DNA from: Microplitis mediator
Taxonomy: Eukaryota; Arthropoda; Insecta; Hymenoptera; Braconidae
DNA length: 64,000 bases
Assembly: GCF_029852145.1 (NCBI RefSeq)
Contig: NC_079974.1
Location: forward strand, 14,817,582-14,881,581
Direction: 5' to 3'
Made by a program: the position numbers and the translations under genes. Below, piece by piece: positions 11,372 through 23,093 of the stretch. Below the pieces are notes generated by a model that made no database searches, had not been told where the DNA came from, and was given only the letters and a program-made list of their open reading frames with translations. Numbering within the stretch: the stretch's first letter is position 1; every line of letters begins with the position of its first letter.

Positions 11372-13155
11372 TTAGGGTGCTTCGTTTAAGATGACTATTT
11401 TTTTTTTCCAATTCCCATGTCAAAATATCATTGTACACATTGAAAAAAAAATTCTCACCAAAGATGAGCTCTTAATTTCACTTTTAAGTACTCGCTAAAT
11501 GAATTCGAAATTTTCCCATTTGATTAACACGTAAATTTCAATTTTATTTTTTCAATTATCTATCAAATAAATATCAGTTGTGTGATAATATCTAGTGTTT
11601 GTAAATAAATATCTAGTGCTCAACTGATATTTATTTACAAATAAACCAATAATAAGGTTAGAACGGTTGTACCGTGCTTGGGGAGCCGATATCAGTTGAG
11701 CACTTCTGTTGAGTTCCCCCTCTACCGTCAGTCCGGGTAGCGAACGCGATCGCTTTATCGGAAATCCGCTCGCGTTCAACTCGCTATTATTTGACCCCAA
11801 TCAAAAATTAATTTTTTTCAAAATAGCCGAGTTTTTTGCAATTAAATTCTAGATTTTTTAGAATAGGTGCGAGTGCTGTAGTAAATTTAGTTTCGGAGAT
11901 ATTGGCTTCCAAAGAAAAAGCGGTTCTTTGATTTTTAAAAATCAAATTTTTGAGATAAAAATTTTGAAAAATGTTAAAAATGCTCGTTTTATTACCAGAA
12001 ATATGTGGAAAAAAGAAAAAATGAAATCGGTTGATTTTTCAGCTTGCTAGCTCAATTTGTTTATAAAACTTCGATTGTTAATAACTAATAAACTATCAGT
12101 CTGACGGGGATTTACCCAAAAACAAAATTGTAGATTTTATTAAGCTCTACAAATTTGATGTGAAAACTTAACCCGCCAGATTGATAGTTTCAGAGATATT
12201 TAATTTTTAATTTACGTTTTTTTTGTTTGCCTATTATTTATAAACAAATTGAGACCGCCATTAGATACTTGTTAGAATTTCTTATTATCCTACTTAGTAT
12301 CGAAATTTCAAAAAATTAGAATTTTTCGATCAATTTCCAGTTGGCACCGCCGATTTGGCTAATTTCTGTGGGCTAAATGTATAAGAACAAAATATAAAAA
12401 TACATATTACACATTCATATGTAAATATAACAAGTATATGAAACAATTATCTTTGTACTGAGTGAGAAAGTAAAAAAAAAAGCTTCCGATGGTCAAACAG
12501 AGGCGATTGAATTAAGTGAAGAAAAGACGGAGGAAATGTAGTAGAAGACAGTTTTGTTTTACATGACATATTTTTGATGATATATTAACCAGAATATGTT
12601 ATATATTTCTTCGGCCATAATTTTTTCAAAAAGTACTAAAATCTTGGATAAAACAGCGATTTTTCAAATTTTGAGATGTTTAATTGGATTTATCTCGAAA
12701 ACTACTAGCTCTACGGTAATGGCTTAGATAACTTTTTTTGTAGGAAATCAAATTTCCTACAAAAAAAGTCGTGTACAATTTTGTCGTAAAGTTAATGGTT
12801 TGTGAGTAAAATAGAAGAAACCATTAAATTTGAGAAAAAATTGGCTTTAAGATTTTTTACTGGTGAGGTCGGTTAGAAAACATAAATTAGCTACAAGCAC
12901 TTTTAAAGAGGAACGATTCCTTTGTGATTTCCACCTATGGTCGATCAAATATCTTGAAATGCCGTAAAGCTATAGATAATTGAAAAAATAAAATTAAAAT
13001 TTACATGTTAATCAAATGGAAAAATTTCGAATTCATTTAGCGAGTACTTAAAATTAAAATTAAGAGCTCATCTTTGGTGAGAATTTTTTTTCAATGTGTA
13101 TAATGATATTTTGACATGGGACTTGGAAAAAAAATAGTCATCTCAAACGAAGCAC

Positions 13156-13160
<5 letters not shown>
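11372..13160. mobile_element. TTAGGGTGCTTC palindromic element
   Basis: Ends TTAGGGTGCTTCGTTT and complement are embedded in TA repeats. Arms of about 185 bp (11,372-11,556; 12,975-13,160) enclose a 1.4-kb non-mirrored middle. The middle includes a moderately GC-rich patch (11,640-11,800, open frame of 82 codons on the minus strand, unrecognised) and a TTTTTTTGTAGGAAAT...CCTACAAAAAAA hairpin at about 12,735-12,770 like that of the other palindromes. Confidence 0.7.

Positions 13161-13237
<77 letters not shown>
13157..13237. repeat. (TA)n microsatellite between two palindromes
   Basis: About 80 bp of TA repeats joins the right end of one palindrome (CACCCTTA) to the left end of the next (TTAGGGTG). 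A 62-codon open frame reading Tyr-Ile repeats through it is spurious. Confidence 0.95.
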
Positions 13238-13240
<3 letters not shown>

Positions 13241-14254
13241 GGTGTGCCATTTTAAGGCTGTATCTTTTTTTTACTGTTATACCAGAAATTCTGGTAGTAT
13301 ATAGAGAATAAAAAATTACGCCGCTGGGCTAAAGGGTCTAAGTCCAATAGCGGCTTAGCTCTTAAAAAAATTCGATTTCCCATTTAAATAACACAAGAAA
13401 TTTTTTTTTTAACTTTGAGTATTTTTAACTCATGAATAAATCAATAGATCGAATTGACTAATACATATTTTTGTAGGAAATTGAACGCCCTACAAAAAAG
13501 GTCTCTTATCATTTTTCGATCAATCGATCTGTTCTAAAGTTATTGGAGCTCGAAGTCAAATTATAGTAAATTTCTAGATCTTTTTACTTTTCCGGCAAAA
13601 CTATCAGACTTATCACAAAATATCGTAGGATCTTTTTTGTAGACAATTTCATTCCCTATAGATTATTGTCAGTTAAATTTATTCAAATTCCGCATTGTTT
13701 TCTAGTTATTTTTTTTTTCAATTTCAATCTCTTAAAAAAGTAGTGTTCTGATCGATTTCAAGAGCTCGGCATTGAAATAAAATAACTAGAAAACAATGCG
13801 GAATTTTAAAAAATTTTACTGATAATAATTTGTAGAGAATAAGATTGTCAACAAAAAAGAACCTATAACATTTCATGATAAGTCTGATAGTTTTGCCGGA
13901 AAAGTAAAAAGATCTCGAAATTTACTATGACTTGACTTCGAGCTCTAATAACTTTAGAACAGATCGATTGATCGAAAAATGATAAGAAACCTTTTTTGTA
14001 GAGCGTTCAATTTCCTACAAAAATATGTATTAGTCAATTCGATCTATTGATTTATTCATGAGTTAAAAATACTCAAAGTTAAAAAAAAAAATTTCCCGTG
14101 TTATTTAAATGGGAAATCGAATTTTTTGATGAGCTAAGCCGCTATTGGACTTGAACCCTTTTTCCCAGTGGCATAATTTTTTATTTTCTATATGCTATCA
14201 GATTTTCTGGTATAACAGTAAAAAAAAAATATAGCCTTAAAATGACACACCCTA
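13238..14254. mobile_element. TTAGGGTGTGCC near-perfect palindrome
   Basis: About 1.02 kb, arms about 490 bp with a very small loop near 13,745. Ends are TAGGGTGTGCC / complement in TA tracts. Each arm has the TTTTTGTAGGAAATTGAA...CTACAAAAA motif (13,470-13,500; 13,995-14,030) and GATCTTTTTACTTTTCCGG, both shared with the palindromes at 26,187, 48,141 and 56,012. Confidence 0.85.
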
Positions 14255-14973
14255 TATATATTAGGGTGCTTCAAAAAAAAACTTTAATTTTTTTTTCGCT
14301 CTTACCCCATAAAACATTAGTGGTTGCCGAGAAAAAAATCCTCCCAAAAGATGGGCTCTCTAGCTCAACTCTAAGAGGTCGCTATTTTAATTTTAATTTT
14401 CCATCTGATTAACATGTAAAAATTTATTTTTTTATTTTAAGTGTAATTACTCGTAAGCTGCTCAATTTTTTTCAAATTTATATATAGATCTTCAAAGTTG
14501 ATTTCTCAAGCTTTCTAAAACCCTATGACAAGTCATAACTATCCCCAATTGAAGCTAGCAAAAAAAAATCGAATATTAACAATTTCATTTTGAAATACAA
14601 AATCGATACTTTTCAGATAGCTTTAATTGACATTCGAATAATGGTAATTATGACTTGTCATAGGGTTTTGAAAAGCTTGAGGACTCAGCTATAAAGGTCT
14701 ATGTATAAATTTGAAAAATATTGATCAGCGTACGAGTAATTACACTTTAAATGAAAAAATAAATTTTTACATGTTAATCAGATGTGAAATTAAAATTAAA
14801 ATAGCGACCTCTTAGAGTTGAGCTAGAGAGCTCATCTTTTGGGAGGATTTTTAACTTCCCGCTGAGAAAATCGACGATTTTCAAAAAATTCGGGAAGTTA
14901 TCGGGTTTTCATCCCATGCCGACATTTGAAGGTGCTAGGATGCTATTCTGACATTTTCAGAGCGATGTCTGTA

Positions 14974-14978
<5 letters not shown>

Positions 14979-15051
<73 letters not shown>
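14979..15051. repeat. (GT)n microsatellite
   Basis: About 36 GT units in the core of the HINE-like element; the minus-strand frame of Thr-His repeats across it is spurious. Confidence 0.95.
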
Positions 15052-15052
<1 letters not shown>

Positions 15053-15950
15053 ATGTAACCTCTCATATCTTTTTGATGAATGAACCGATTTAAATGGTTC
15101 TTGCGGCATTCGGAAGATATCTTCTGAACTTGGATTTTCAAAAAATTTTTAGACCATTTAGTCAAATAAACTCTGAGATATTGAAGAAATACGAAAAAAA
15201 AAAAAAAAAAAAATTTTTTCGTTTTTTTTGGATATTGTGAACTGTTGGATCGATCAATTCCAAAATCTAATCAGCTCTAAAACTCGATAAAAGCTTTCGA
15301 TTGCCACCAAGAACGTCTCAATCAGATAATCCGTTCAAAAGATATCGTCGACGAAAGAAACAGTAGAAAACGGTTTTTTGCAAATATCGTCGAAACGACT
15401 AAACTAATCATTTCCAAAATTTCATCAGCTCTAGACCTCAATAAAACGCGCCGATTGTCACCCCAACCGTCTTAATCGGATAATCCGTTTGAGAGATATC
15501 GTCAACGAAAGAATGAAAAAAATCGTTTTTTTTCGTTTTTCGTGAATATTTCGGAAACTATCGAATCGATCAATTAAAAAATCTAATCAGCTCCAGAACT
15601 CGATAAAATCATTCGATTGCTGCCAAGAACGTCCCAATCAGATAAGCCGTTCGAGAGATATCGTCAACGGAATAATAAATGTTAAATCAATATCTGCTTT
15701 TTCATTGAATAACATCATAATTACTAAACAAAATTACTCAAAATTAATATGTTCTTCTTTATATAAGTCATTGGAAGTGATTGCCTAAAAATCGTCATGT
15801 TCGCTCGTATCAGGATATACTTACACGATATAGATACAACGTATCACGTAAATACTTATTTTTGAGCTAATTATTGAACATAATTGTGAACAAATATAAA
15901 AAATGCTCGTTCATTTATTATTTTGGATTCTAAATTTTTAAACTTTAACA

Positions 15951-17441
15951 CACTGTAAAAAATAAGGTACTGACATCAAACTCCCTAAGAGTTTGACAAA
16001 TTTCATCTTCAGTGAAACCAAATTCGTTTGAACCCACGAAAACTAGTTTGTCTCAAGAAAATCATTTTTATTGAATGAAAATCTCTACTCGATTATGAGA
16101 AATTGCTTAAGCGTTTATGTTAAAAGTTTTTAAGTTTGACCGTAATTAAAGTAACATTTGATTGAAAAGTAAAATATATTTTAATTAAATTTTGGATGTA
16201 CTTGATTTAAAAATAAAAACTTGTTAACGCAAACTCTTCAATTTTTAGAAATTTAACTGAAACTCTTGAAACGTTTAGTTTGACAACTTCACTTGTTTCA
16301 ATGAAACAAAAGTAGTTTCCTATAATACCGAACGTGTTGTGTCAACCGACGAGTTTCTTGGAGAGAGAATCCAACGAGGTTGTAGGAATAATTTGACGCA
16401 CTCACATTAAAACTGTAAAATATTCGACAAGAATATAAATGTATTCGTTACAAAATATCGAACTATATTTGAATGAAAGTCTTTATATTATCGGTTAAAT
16501 AAAAAAATTTATTTATAAAAAGAGTCACATATTTATCACGTTTAGATCAATGTATAAGCAATTGACTGTATGTATCCATTCAATATGAGAACAAAGTACT
16601 AGAAGCACAACTAAACTCGAACTTTCCTACTGGTCCCGTAGCGTAGCGGTAAAGCGCCTGACTCTCGCGCGTAAGGTGCTGGGTTCGATTCCTCCGGATA
16701 CCAATTCTGCGGTTATTTAAATTTTCACTAAAAACTGAGTATGTCGGAATTAATTGTAAAGTGTAATGTATATAATATAATAATAATAATAATAATATAA
16801 TGTAATTGTCCCAATACTTATTAAAAAAAATAATAATCATACTAATACTAATAATAATAATAAAATCAAAAATAAAAAAATACGTAAGAAAAAAAATTTT
16901 TTAAAAAATTAATTATTGATGAAATAATTAAAGGCAATATTCACTTGATGCAGATTACTGTTTTTTTGGATCAATGCAATACAGCAACTTGAAACAATTC
17001 GATTTTTTATTGAATCAATTGCAAGGACAGTTTCAACGGACCTACAAAAATATTACTTTCAACACTAAAATTCATTTGCTTTAATAAAATTTTGACTTAA
17101 CTGAAAATTCATACCTTCAATCACCTAACAATTTACTTTGAGTGAAATTTTTAATTATTTTATATAAAACAAAAATCATTATTGTATCAACAGTTTCAAT
17201 GACTTGAACTAATTTCTATTTTTTTTTAAATGAAAAAAGTTATTGAGTTATATCAAATACTATAGAGTTAGTTCAAACGACTTGGTACCTTCCCTCAAGA
17301 AACTCTCAGTTGAAGCAAAATATACTGTCAAACGTAGAGGGCGGTAGACTCGATCGCTTGACGCGCTTGGCTGTATCCAAACGCATGGAGTACTTGAGCC
17401 AAACGAATCTGGTTTGACGTCAGGAATCTTTTTTTACAGTG
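15951..17441. mobile_element. CACTGTAAAAAA element, TSD CA
   Basis: Ends CACTGTAAAAAATAAGG and CTTTTTTTACAGTG, flanked by CA (15,949-15,950; 17,442-17,443). The related HINE body at 52,310-52,345 lacks the insertion and reads continuously. CACTG termini with a 2-bp duplication fit animal CACTA/EnSpm elements. The interior has repeated AACTC/GAGTT motifs and a SINE-like insertion at 16,631. Confidence 0.7.
16631..16870 (+). mobile_element. tRNA-derived SINE-like sequence
   Basis: 16,631-16,703 resembles a degenerate tRNA: TGGT...ACCA ends, A box TAGCGGTAAAGCG, B box GGTTCGATTCC. Acceptor and T stems are imperfect and the anticodon arm does not fold into a normal 7-nt loop, so it is unlikely to be a working tRNA. 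A body of about 75 nt follows, then TAA/ATA-rich repeats (about 16,776-16,870), a typical SINE tail. A tRNA pseudogene is the alternative. Confidence 0.55.
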
Positions 17442-17568
17442 CATAAAACGTTACCCTGTTGAGCTTGAAAAGCTCATAAAAAAAGGAAACAAAAGTATCT
17501 TCGAGCTCGAAGAGCTCAAAAATGTATTCACAACAATGTTTTAGAGATCGAGGAGCTCGAATACAGCG

Positions 17569-19712
17569 CACGGAAAAAAATGTGTAGTTAAATTTACTAC
17601 AAATGGAGTTCCATTTACTACACTGACTAGTAATATATAGGATAACTACACGTTTAGTAACAGTTACTAGTACACTGTAGTACACAACCTGTAGTACCAT
17701 TTACTACAGTAAGTAGTAATAAGAACTTGTATTAAATAACCACTGTGGTTCATTTTACTCCACAACATAGTAGAATATATTTTATTCGTAATGTATTAAT
17801 TTAATATCTGTTAGTTAACGATCATTAGTTTTTATGATATTGAAAACGTTATAAAAATATAAAAATTAATCTTAGATTCTTCGGACTTACAGTATATCAA
17901 ATTAAAATGATATAAAAAAGAATTTATTAATGAATAACTTAAAATAATAAGGACTCAAATTTCAAAAGCCTACATTTTATCAATATCTGATAAGGATAAT
18001 TTTAAAAATATATTTGTAATCTATAAATTCTTGTATAAGCATAAACTTAGAATAATTAAGTATAAATTTTTATTAATAGAAAATATAAAAAACATGGTTT
18101 TAAAAGTTATAATTCTAATAAATAACAAATACTCAATAGGCAATGATTTAAAAAATTGCATTAAAATCAGGATTCACTGATAAGAGCATAGAAATAAAAT
18201 TTTATAGAAGAAGTTGTAGGTGAGGTAAGCAAGAGGAAGAATGACAGGTAATACAAAACAAATTTTTTTGTATTATATTTTTTATATATATATTTATTTT
18301 AAATTATATATATTATAATTGCACGCCTCGATTTTCAATTATATATATAAATATTTTTAATTAGGGGAAGGGGGGGCAAAAGGGGGTACCTAAGGAAATA
18401 CTAAGTTTTAGAGGACTTAAATACGCTAAATCTTTTTGTTTCTAATGGCATTCACGGTAAATAGACAAAATTTTAAGCTGCCGTTGCAAAATAAAATTTT
18501 TATTTTTGACGGGCAAAAAGGGGTACCCTTAAAAAAAGTTGGAAAAAAAAATTTCTGAAAATTGATCAAATTTCATTAAATTAAATATTTTATATGTAAT
18601 ATACATATAGAAAAATTACATTTCACATCATTGGTGGATACGGAGGCAAAAAAAAAAATTTTTTATGGGGCAGAGAGGCCTCTTTCCAAAAAATGAGAAT
18701 TTTTTTGTATTTTTTAAATTGTTTTCATCATTAAGAATGTATTTCTTTCTCTTGACAACTATTTTTGGTTCTATATTACTCAAAAAAAAATTTTTTAGGT
18801 GTAATAAATCGTTTCCCCTCGATTAGCTTAATTACTAATTGTTATTTAATAAAAAAAAACAATTCTATATTTCGTATTTGTCATTATTTCGAACCCAAAA
18901 AAACGTGTTTTTTGATTTTTTTAATTACAGATTATTTGGAATTACTTAAAAAATTTTATCAATTAAAAAATAAAATATTATTTTCGAATATTTTTAGTGG
19001 CCAAATCTGCCCCAGCTGTAGAAAATCAGCCGAAAAATGGATTAAGATATTTAATTTTTTTTAATTTGACGAGAAAAATATTAAAGAATTATGTTTTCAG
19101 AATTTCCGGCTGGTCCACTTAGCCCTAGGTGTCATGCGTAGGGCTAAAAATACGAAAATATATCGGATTTATAGTAATTAGACGAAAAAAAAAAAAATTT
19201 TTTTTTCCATAAAATTTTGGGGGTACCCCGATTGCCTACCCTACCCCCTTTTGCCCCCCCCCCCCTTCCCCTATATAAATTATTATTTATAATGTTTTAT
19301 AATATTATTTATAATATTAAACACACTGACACAAGTTGAGGATACCCACAGAATGGAGTAAAAAAGTTTTAGGTGGCGCTGTTATTTTCTTCTTTCGATC
19401 ATTTTACCACACATTGGAGTAGATTGTACAAGTAATCTGGTATTGTATACTCCAAAAATAGTAACAGATACCAATTTATATAAAATTGTGTGGTTCCCAA
19501 AACCACAAAATAAGTATTTTATACTACATTGAGTAGTTGTGGAAACTACAAAGTTTTACCACATTACAGTAGTAAGCAGAACTCCTATGGTAGTAAAATA
19601 TCATGCACACTGTGGCTTATGTTACTACAGTTGTCATTGCGGCGACCATAAAGTGTAGTAAAATTTTTACTAGTTTGGTGTAGTAAATTCTACTCCAGCA
19701 TTTTTTCCCGTG
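17569..19712 (+). mobile_element. CACGGAAAAAAATGTGTAG element, copy 1, TSD CG
   Basis: Ends CACGGAAAAAAATGTG and the complementary TTTTTTCCCGTG, flanked by CG (17,567-17,568; 19,713-19,714). Both subterminal regions are arrays of TAGTAAA/TTTACTAC motifs. It is essentially identical by eye to copies 2 (35,217-37,357, inverted) and 3 (40,798-45,361), so the family moved recently. It contains the nested GGGGAAGG element. Confidence 0.8.
18364..19271 (+). mobile_element. GGGGAAGGGGGG...CCCCTTCCCC element, copy 1
   Basis: Ends GGGGAAGGGGGGGCAAAAGG and its near complement, TA outside both (18,362-18,363; 19,272-19,273). It includes GGGGGTACC near both ends. A 99-codon plus-strand frame (18,765-19,064) recurs unchanged in the other two copies, but the copies are near-identical throughout, so this does not show selection. 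The translation is Ile/Lys/Phe-rich with no recognisable domain. Confidence 0.65.
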
Positions 19713-19834
19713 CGCGGGAAGTTTTAGGGCTGGCCCGCAGGGTCAACCGATAGCCAGATTTTTTTCTCGGCAACCACTAACGTTTTATGGGGTAAGAGCG
19801 AAAAAAAAAAATTTAAGTTTTTTTTTGAAGCACC

Positions 19835-19838
<4 letters not shown>

Positions 19839-19908
<70 letters not shown>
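19839..19908. repeat. (TA)n microsatellite
   Basis: About 70 bp of TA repeats at the right end of the palindrome ending 19,838. Confidence 0.95.
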
Positions 19909-19910
<2 letters not shown>

Positions 19911-20042
19911 TATACATAATTAAATATTTATAGGTTTTATAATATCAATGGAGTCTGATCAGATCTAATCATACTCGCTTCGCTCGACCGGATAACTAAC
20001 TCGGTCTTGATAAGAAAGCGCCCATAGCCTCAAACGTCTGAC

Positions 20043-20171
20043 CCCTATCCAAAAATTCCCATAGAATCCACTCAACTGCGACAAAAACCGCATAGAATTC
20101 CATAGACTGTATTGGTTTTTATGCGGTTTTTGTCGCAGTTGAGTGGATTCTATGGGAATTTTTAGATAGGG
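20043..20171. mobile_element. CCCTATCC mini-palindrome, TSD AC
   Basis: A 129-bp foldback with perfect arms of about 50 bp (CCCTATCCAAAAATTCCCAT...), flanked by AC (20,041-20,042; 20,172-20,173). A diverged uninterrupted version of the host sequence lies at about 22,000-22,060 and has no insertion at this point. Confidence 0.75.
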
Positions 20172-20173
20172 AC

Positions 20174-21279
20174 GTCACTTCAAGCCGTCAGAATCTCCCT
20201 ACCTTTCCGCATATGTATCGAAAATAACTATTTTCACACAAGCAATCCTTGATTACTAAACGCACAGCACGTCACGCGCAGAAATTTAATGTACAAGCAT
20301 TTAAATTTTAAAATGTGTTCAATGAAAATTAAAATAGAAATATTGAAATTCAAAATGTCTTTGATTTTTTATACTTGCGTTGAAAATTTTAAAAACAAGT
20401 TTAAATTTTAAGTACGTTTATTAAAATTCGTATTTTTTTTCTTAACTTTAAATACCAGCTTGATTATGAAATTACGTACTTTAAGTTTCAAGCTTTTTTT
20501 AATTGAAAATGAAATTCAAATATCTAGTTATGAAAATTCAACTCCTTTTTTAATGTAATTTTCAAATTATTTCAACAGTGCAGTTATTCTGAATCTTAAA
20601 GAAAACATTTTTTTGTATTTTTTACCGTTTCGGTATATAAAAGATAAAGTTAAGTACTCTTTATGCCATATCTACTTCAACTATTGCTACTTTTAGTAGT
20701 ATTTAATTAACTATAAAATAGTACTATTAATAGTACTTTGGCTTCATCTTGACGACAACATTATGTACTGGACACTTTACAAATGTGTAGGATACAGCTG
20801 TATACGCATAATTTTGAATCATAAAATATTTTTTTTTTTAAAAGCACAGCTGAATAGTTGGAAGAAGCGGCAACACTGCCAGTGTCTGCTAGGTTCAAGG
20901 GTACGGACGAACAGGAGGTCGGTCTCACGGAGTAAAAAAGCTAAGTAAAAGGATGCCAAAGTCGATCGAGATATACTGCACCCGTGGACTGATGTTTCAT
21001 TCGTAACACAAAAAGAACCCCAGAAGGCCGGGTCGAGCAGACGGTTAATTTTTAAATCTCAAATTCACGTCATATAGGTTGCGTGACGTCACGAGTTGTT
21101 GGCCTGCTGCATTTTACGTACACTTGTAACAAATGAGTAGTTTTAATTCCCTGTCAAGCCCTGACTCCTATGACTATTATTTCTTTGTTTATCGTATTCA
21201 TTTTGGGTAATATTATGTTTAATAAACTAAGTTTAAGTTTGAGTTTTAATACTAGAATCGAAATTATAAATTTATATAT
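20174..21279. other. no recognised gene; host DNA of a repeat
   Basis: 20,174-20,240 matches, in inverted and direct orientation, the foldback at 21,907-22,062. A moderately GC-rich patch at about 20,870-21,060 (open frame of 61 codons at 20,763-20,948) has no recognisable domain. The rest is AT-rich. Confidence 0.35.
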
Positions 21280-22741
21280 AGGGCATTCCATGTCAAATCG
21301 ACCACTTTTGAACCCGACCCCTTTCGATTTGACTGAAAATTTTTTTTTCTTTTCTACTCCACTAAAATGATTTTTCAGGAAATTTTCAAATTTTTTTACC
21401 CAACCCGAAAAAAGTTATAAGTTTTTAATAAAAAAGGCTTTTATTTTTTCGAATAGCTATAACTTCTTTAAAAACTGACTATTTGGGACGTTTTTTTTTC
21501 AAAATTTGTGTCTTTGAATTTACTTTTCGAAAAAAAATACAAAGAATACTAAGATATTAAAATCTATGGAATTTTTCACTTTTTAGAGTCACAGGCTTTT
21601 GAAAAAGCGACAAGCGTTGGATTTCTTTTTCAAAAGCTTGTGGCTTGGTCAAAAATTGACCAAATGGCAATTTTTTTTTCTCCATTCTCTTTGTTTTTAG
21701 ATGTTGTTTTTGGAAAAAAATACAAAAAATTATTTATTGGTGTTGTCTATTTATTTTTTTTTAATTTTTTGAAAAAAATCCAAATTTTTTTGAAGATTAC
21801 TGCTTAAAATTTTTGTTTCTTCTCAATTTTTTTAATTCTGAGGTCTTTTATAAATCCTCAAAAATTTCCAGTGATGTTTTGTGAAATAAGCCCAGCTAAG
21901 AAATAGTTATTTTCGATACGTATGCGGAACGGTAGGGATTCTGATGGCTTGAAGTGACGTCTTGAAGTACGAGGTCTTGATGAGAATGTATCCATAGCCT
22001 AAAACGCGTGTCTGCACTTCAAGTCTGTCAGGGTTCCTACCTTTGAGCATAAAGTATCGAACAAAATTTTTTGTCATATTAACGGCGGAAGTTGAATTTG
22101 AGAGAGAAACAGTCGAAAATGTTTCAAGGCTTGTAGGAATGTAGAGACAGATAGAGAGAGAGAAGTTACTTTTTGATACAAGTTCGAGGAAAGTTAACCA
22201 AACTATAGATTGCCAGAAATCGTATAGTTTGCGCCCTCTGCATGTTGCTTGAAAATTGAACTTTCGCAGTTGATATGACAAAAAAATTTTTTTTCAATCG
22301 ATAAAAATAATAGAAGGAAAAGTCGGCCCACTCTGTGCTGGGCGGCATTCTTTTCAGAATTGAATAAAGCATGTTTTAAGATAAAAAAAAAAAATCGAAA
22401 ACGTCGGACTTCGAGAAAATTGCGATTTTTCTCGGAAAAGTGAAAAATTCCATAGATTATAATAACTTAGAATTTTTCCGTATTTTTTTTCGAAAAGTAA
22501 ATCCAAAGACAAAAATTTTGAAAAAAAAAACGTCCCAAATAGTCAGTTTTTAAAGAAGTTATAGCTATTCGAAGAAATAAAAGCCTTTTTTATTAATAAC
22601 TCATAACTTTTTTCGGGTTGGGTAGAAAAATTTGAAAATTTCCTGAAAAGCGATTTTAATGGAGTAGAAACGGAAAAAAAAATTTCAGCCAAATCGAGAG
22701 GGGTCAGGTTCAAAAGTGGTCGATTTTACGTGGAATGCCAC
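21280..22741. mobile_element. GGGCATTCCATGTCAAATCG palindromic element
   Basis: Arms 21,281-21,590 and 22,434-22,741 are mirror images; the 840-bp middle is not. Ends lie in TATATA. The middle holds a foldback at 21,907-22,062 and a 124-codon minus frame (21,907-22,281) without recognisable domains. A left end of the same family is at 54,590. Confidence 0.75.
21907..22062. repeat. small foldback related to 19,995-20,240
   Basis: CGATACGTATGCGGAACGG...GCTTGAAGTGACGTC (minus sense) and CACTTCAAGTCTGTCAGGG...AAAGTATCG (plus sense) are diverged inverted copies of the sequence around the mini-palindrome at 20,043. Confidence 0.5.
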
Positions 22742-23093
22742 ATATATATATTAGGGTGTCCGTTATTTCCCAAATCAATTTTCATTTACCGATCGCCCCC
22801 TGAATCTTTAGTTTATGACCTAAAAAAAAATATCCAACACAATGAGGCTCTTAATTTTCACATTAAACCGTGCCCAAATCATTTTATATTTCCCATTTAA
22901 ATAACATGGGATTTTTAGACTTTTTACTCTTAATTTTTTTTCTCAGAAACAAATGAGAGTAAAAATTTAATCGAAGCATATTCTGATAGGAAATTGAACG
23001 TTCTACAAAAAAGTTCTCTTATGAATTTTCGATAAAATAACTCCTTCAAAAGTTATTTAACGTTAAACTTGTGTTTGTTATCAATCCTATAAT

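Larger units (their letters stand above)
14853..19758 (+). mobile_element. HINE/Helentron-like AACTTCCCGC element, interrupted
   Basis: The left end AACTTCCCGCTGAG is preceded by T5 and forms a hairpin with CGGGAAGTT about 35 nt inside. A (GT)n core lies at 14,979-15,051. The right end is GCGGGAAGTTTTAGGGCTGG ... CCAGA followed by T7. Short subterminal inverted repeat AGCGGGAAGTT, core microsatellite, terminal hairpin and T-tract target are the published hallmarks of Helentron-associated elements (HINE/DINE-1 type). It carries a CACTG element (15,951) and a CACGG element (17,569). Confidence 0.6.
14261..19838. mobile_element. TTAGGGTGCTTCAAA palindrome interrupted by a HINE
   Basis: The left arm (14,261 to about 14,590) mirrors about 14,600-14,852. 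The outermost 70 bp of the right arm (TTTCTCGGCAACCACTAA...CACCCTAA) have been displaced to 19,765-19,838 by insertion of the HINE-like element into the T-run after GGGAGGA. Without the insertion it would be a palindrome of about 0.67 kb. Confidence 0.8.

Noticed and set aside
14935..15165. Poly-(Thr-His), poly-(Cys-Val) and poly-(Tyr-Ile) frames here and at 49,893, 49,969, 51,262 and 13,116
   Set aside because: Microsatellite translations.
16631..16703. Functional tRNA gene
   Set aside because: A and B boxes are present but acceptor, anticodon and T stems are mispaired; SINE head or pseudogene is more likely.
18765..19064. 99-codon frame present three times (also 35,862-36,161 and 43,529-43,828)
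   Set aside because: Repeated only because the whole element is near-identical in the three copies; translation is low-complexity and has no recognised domain.
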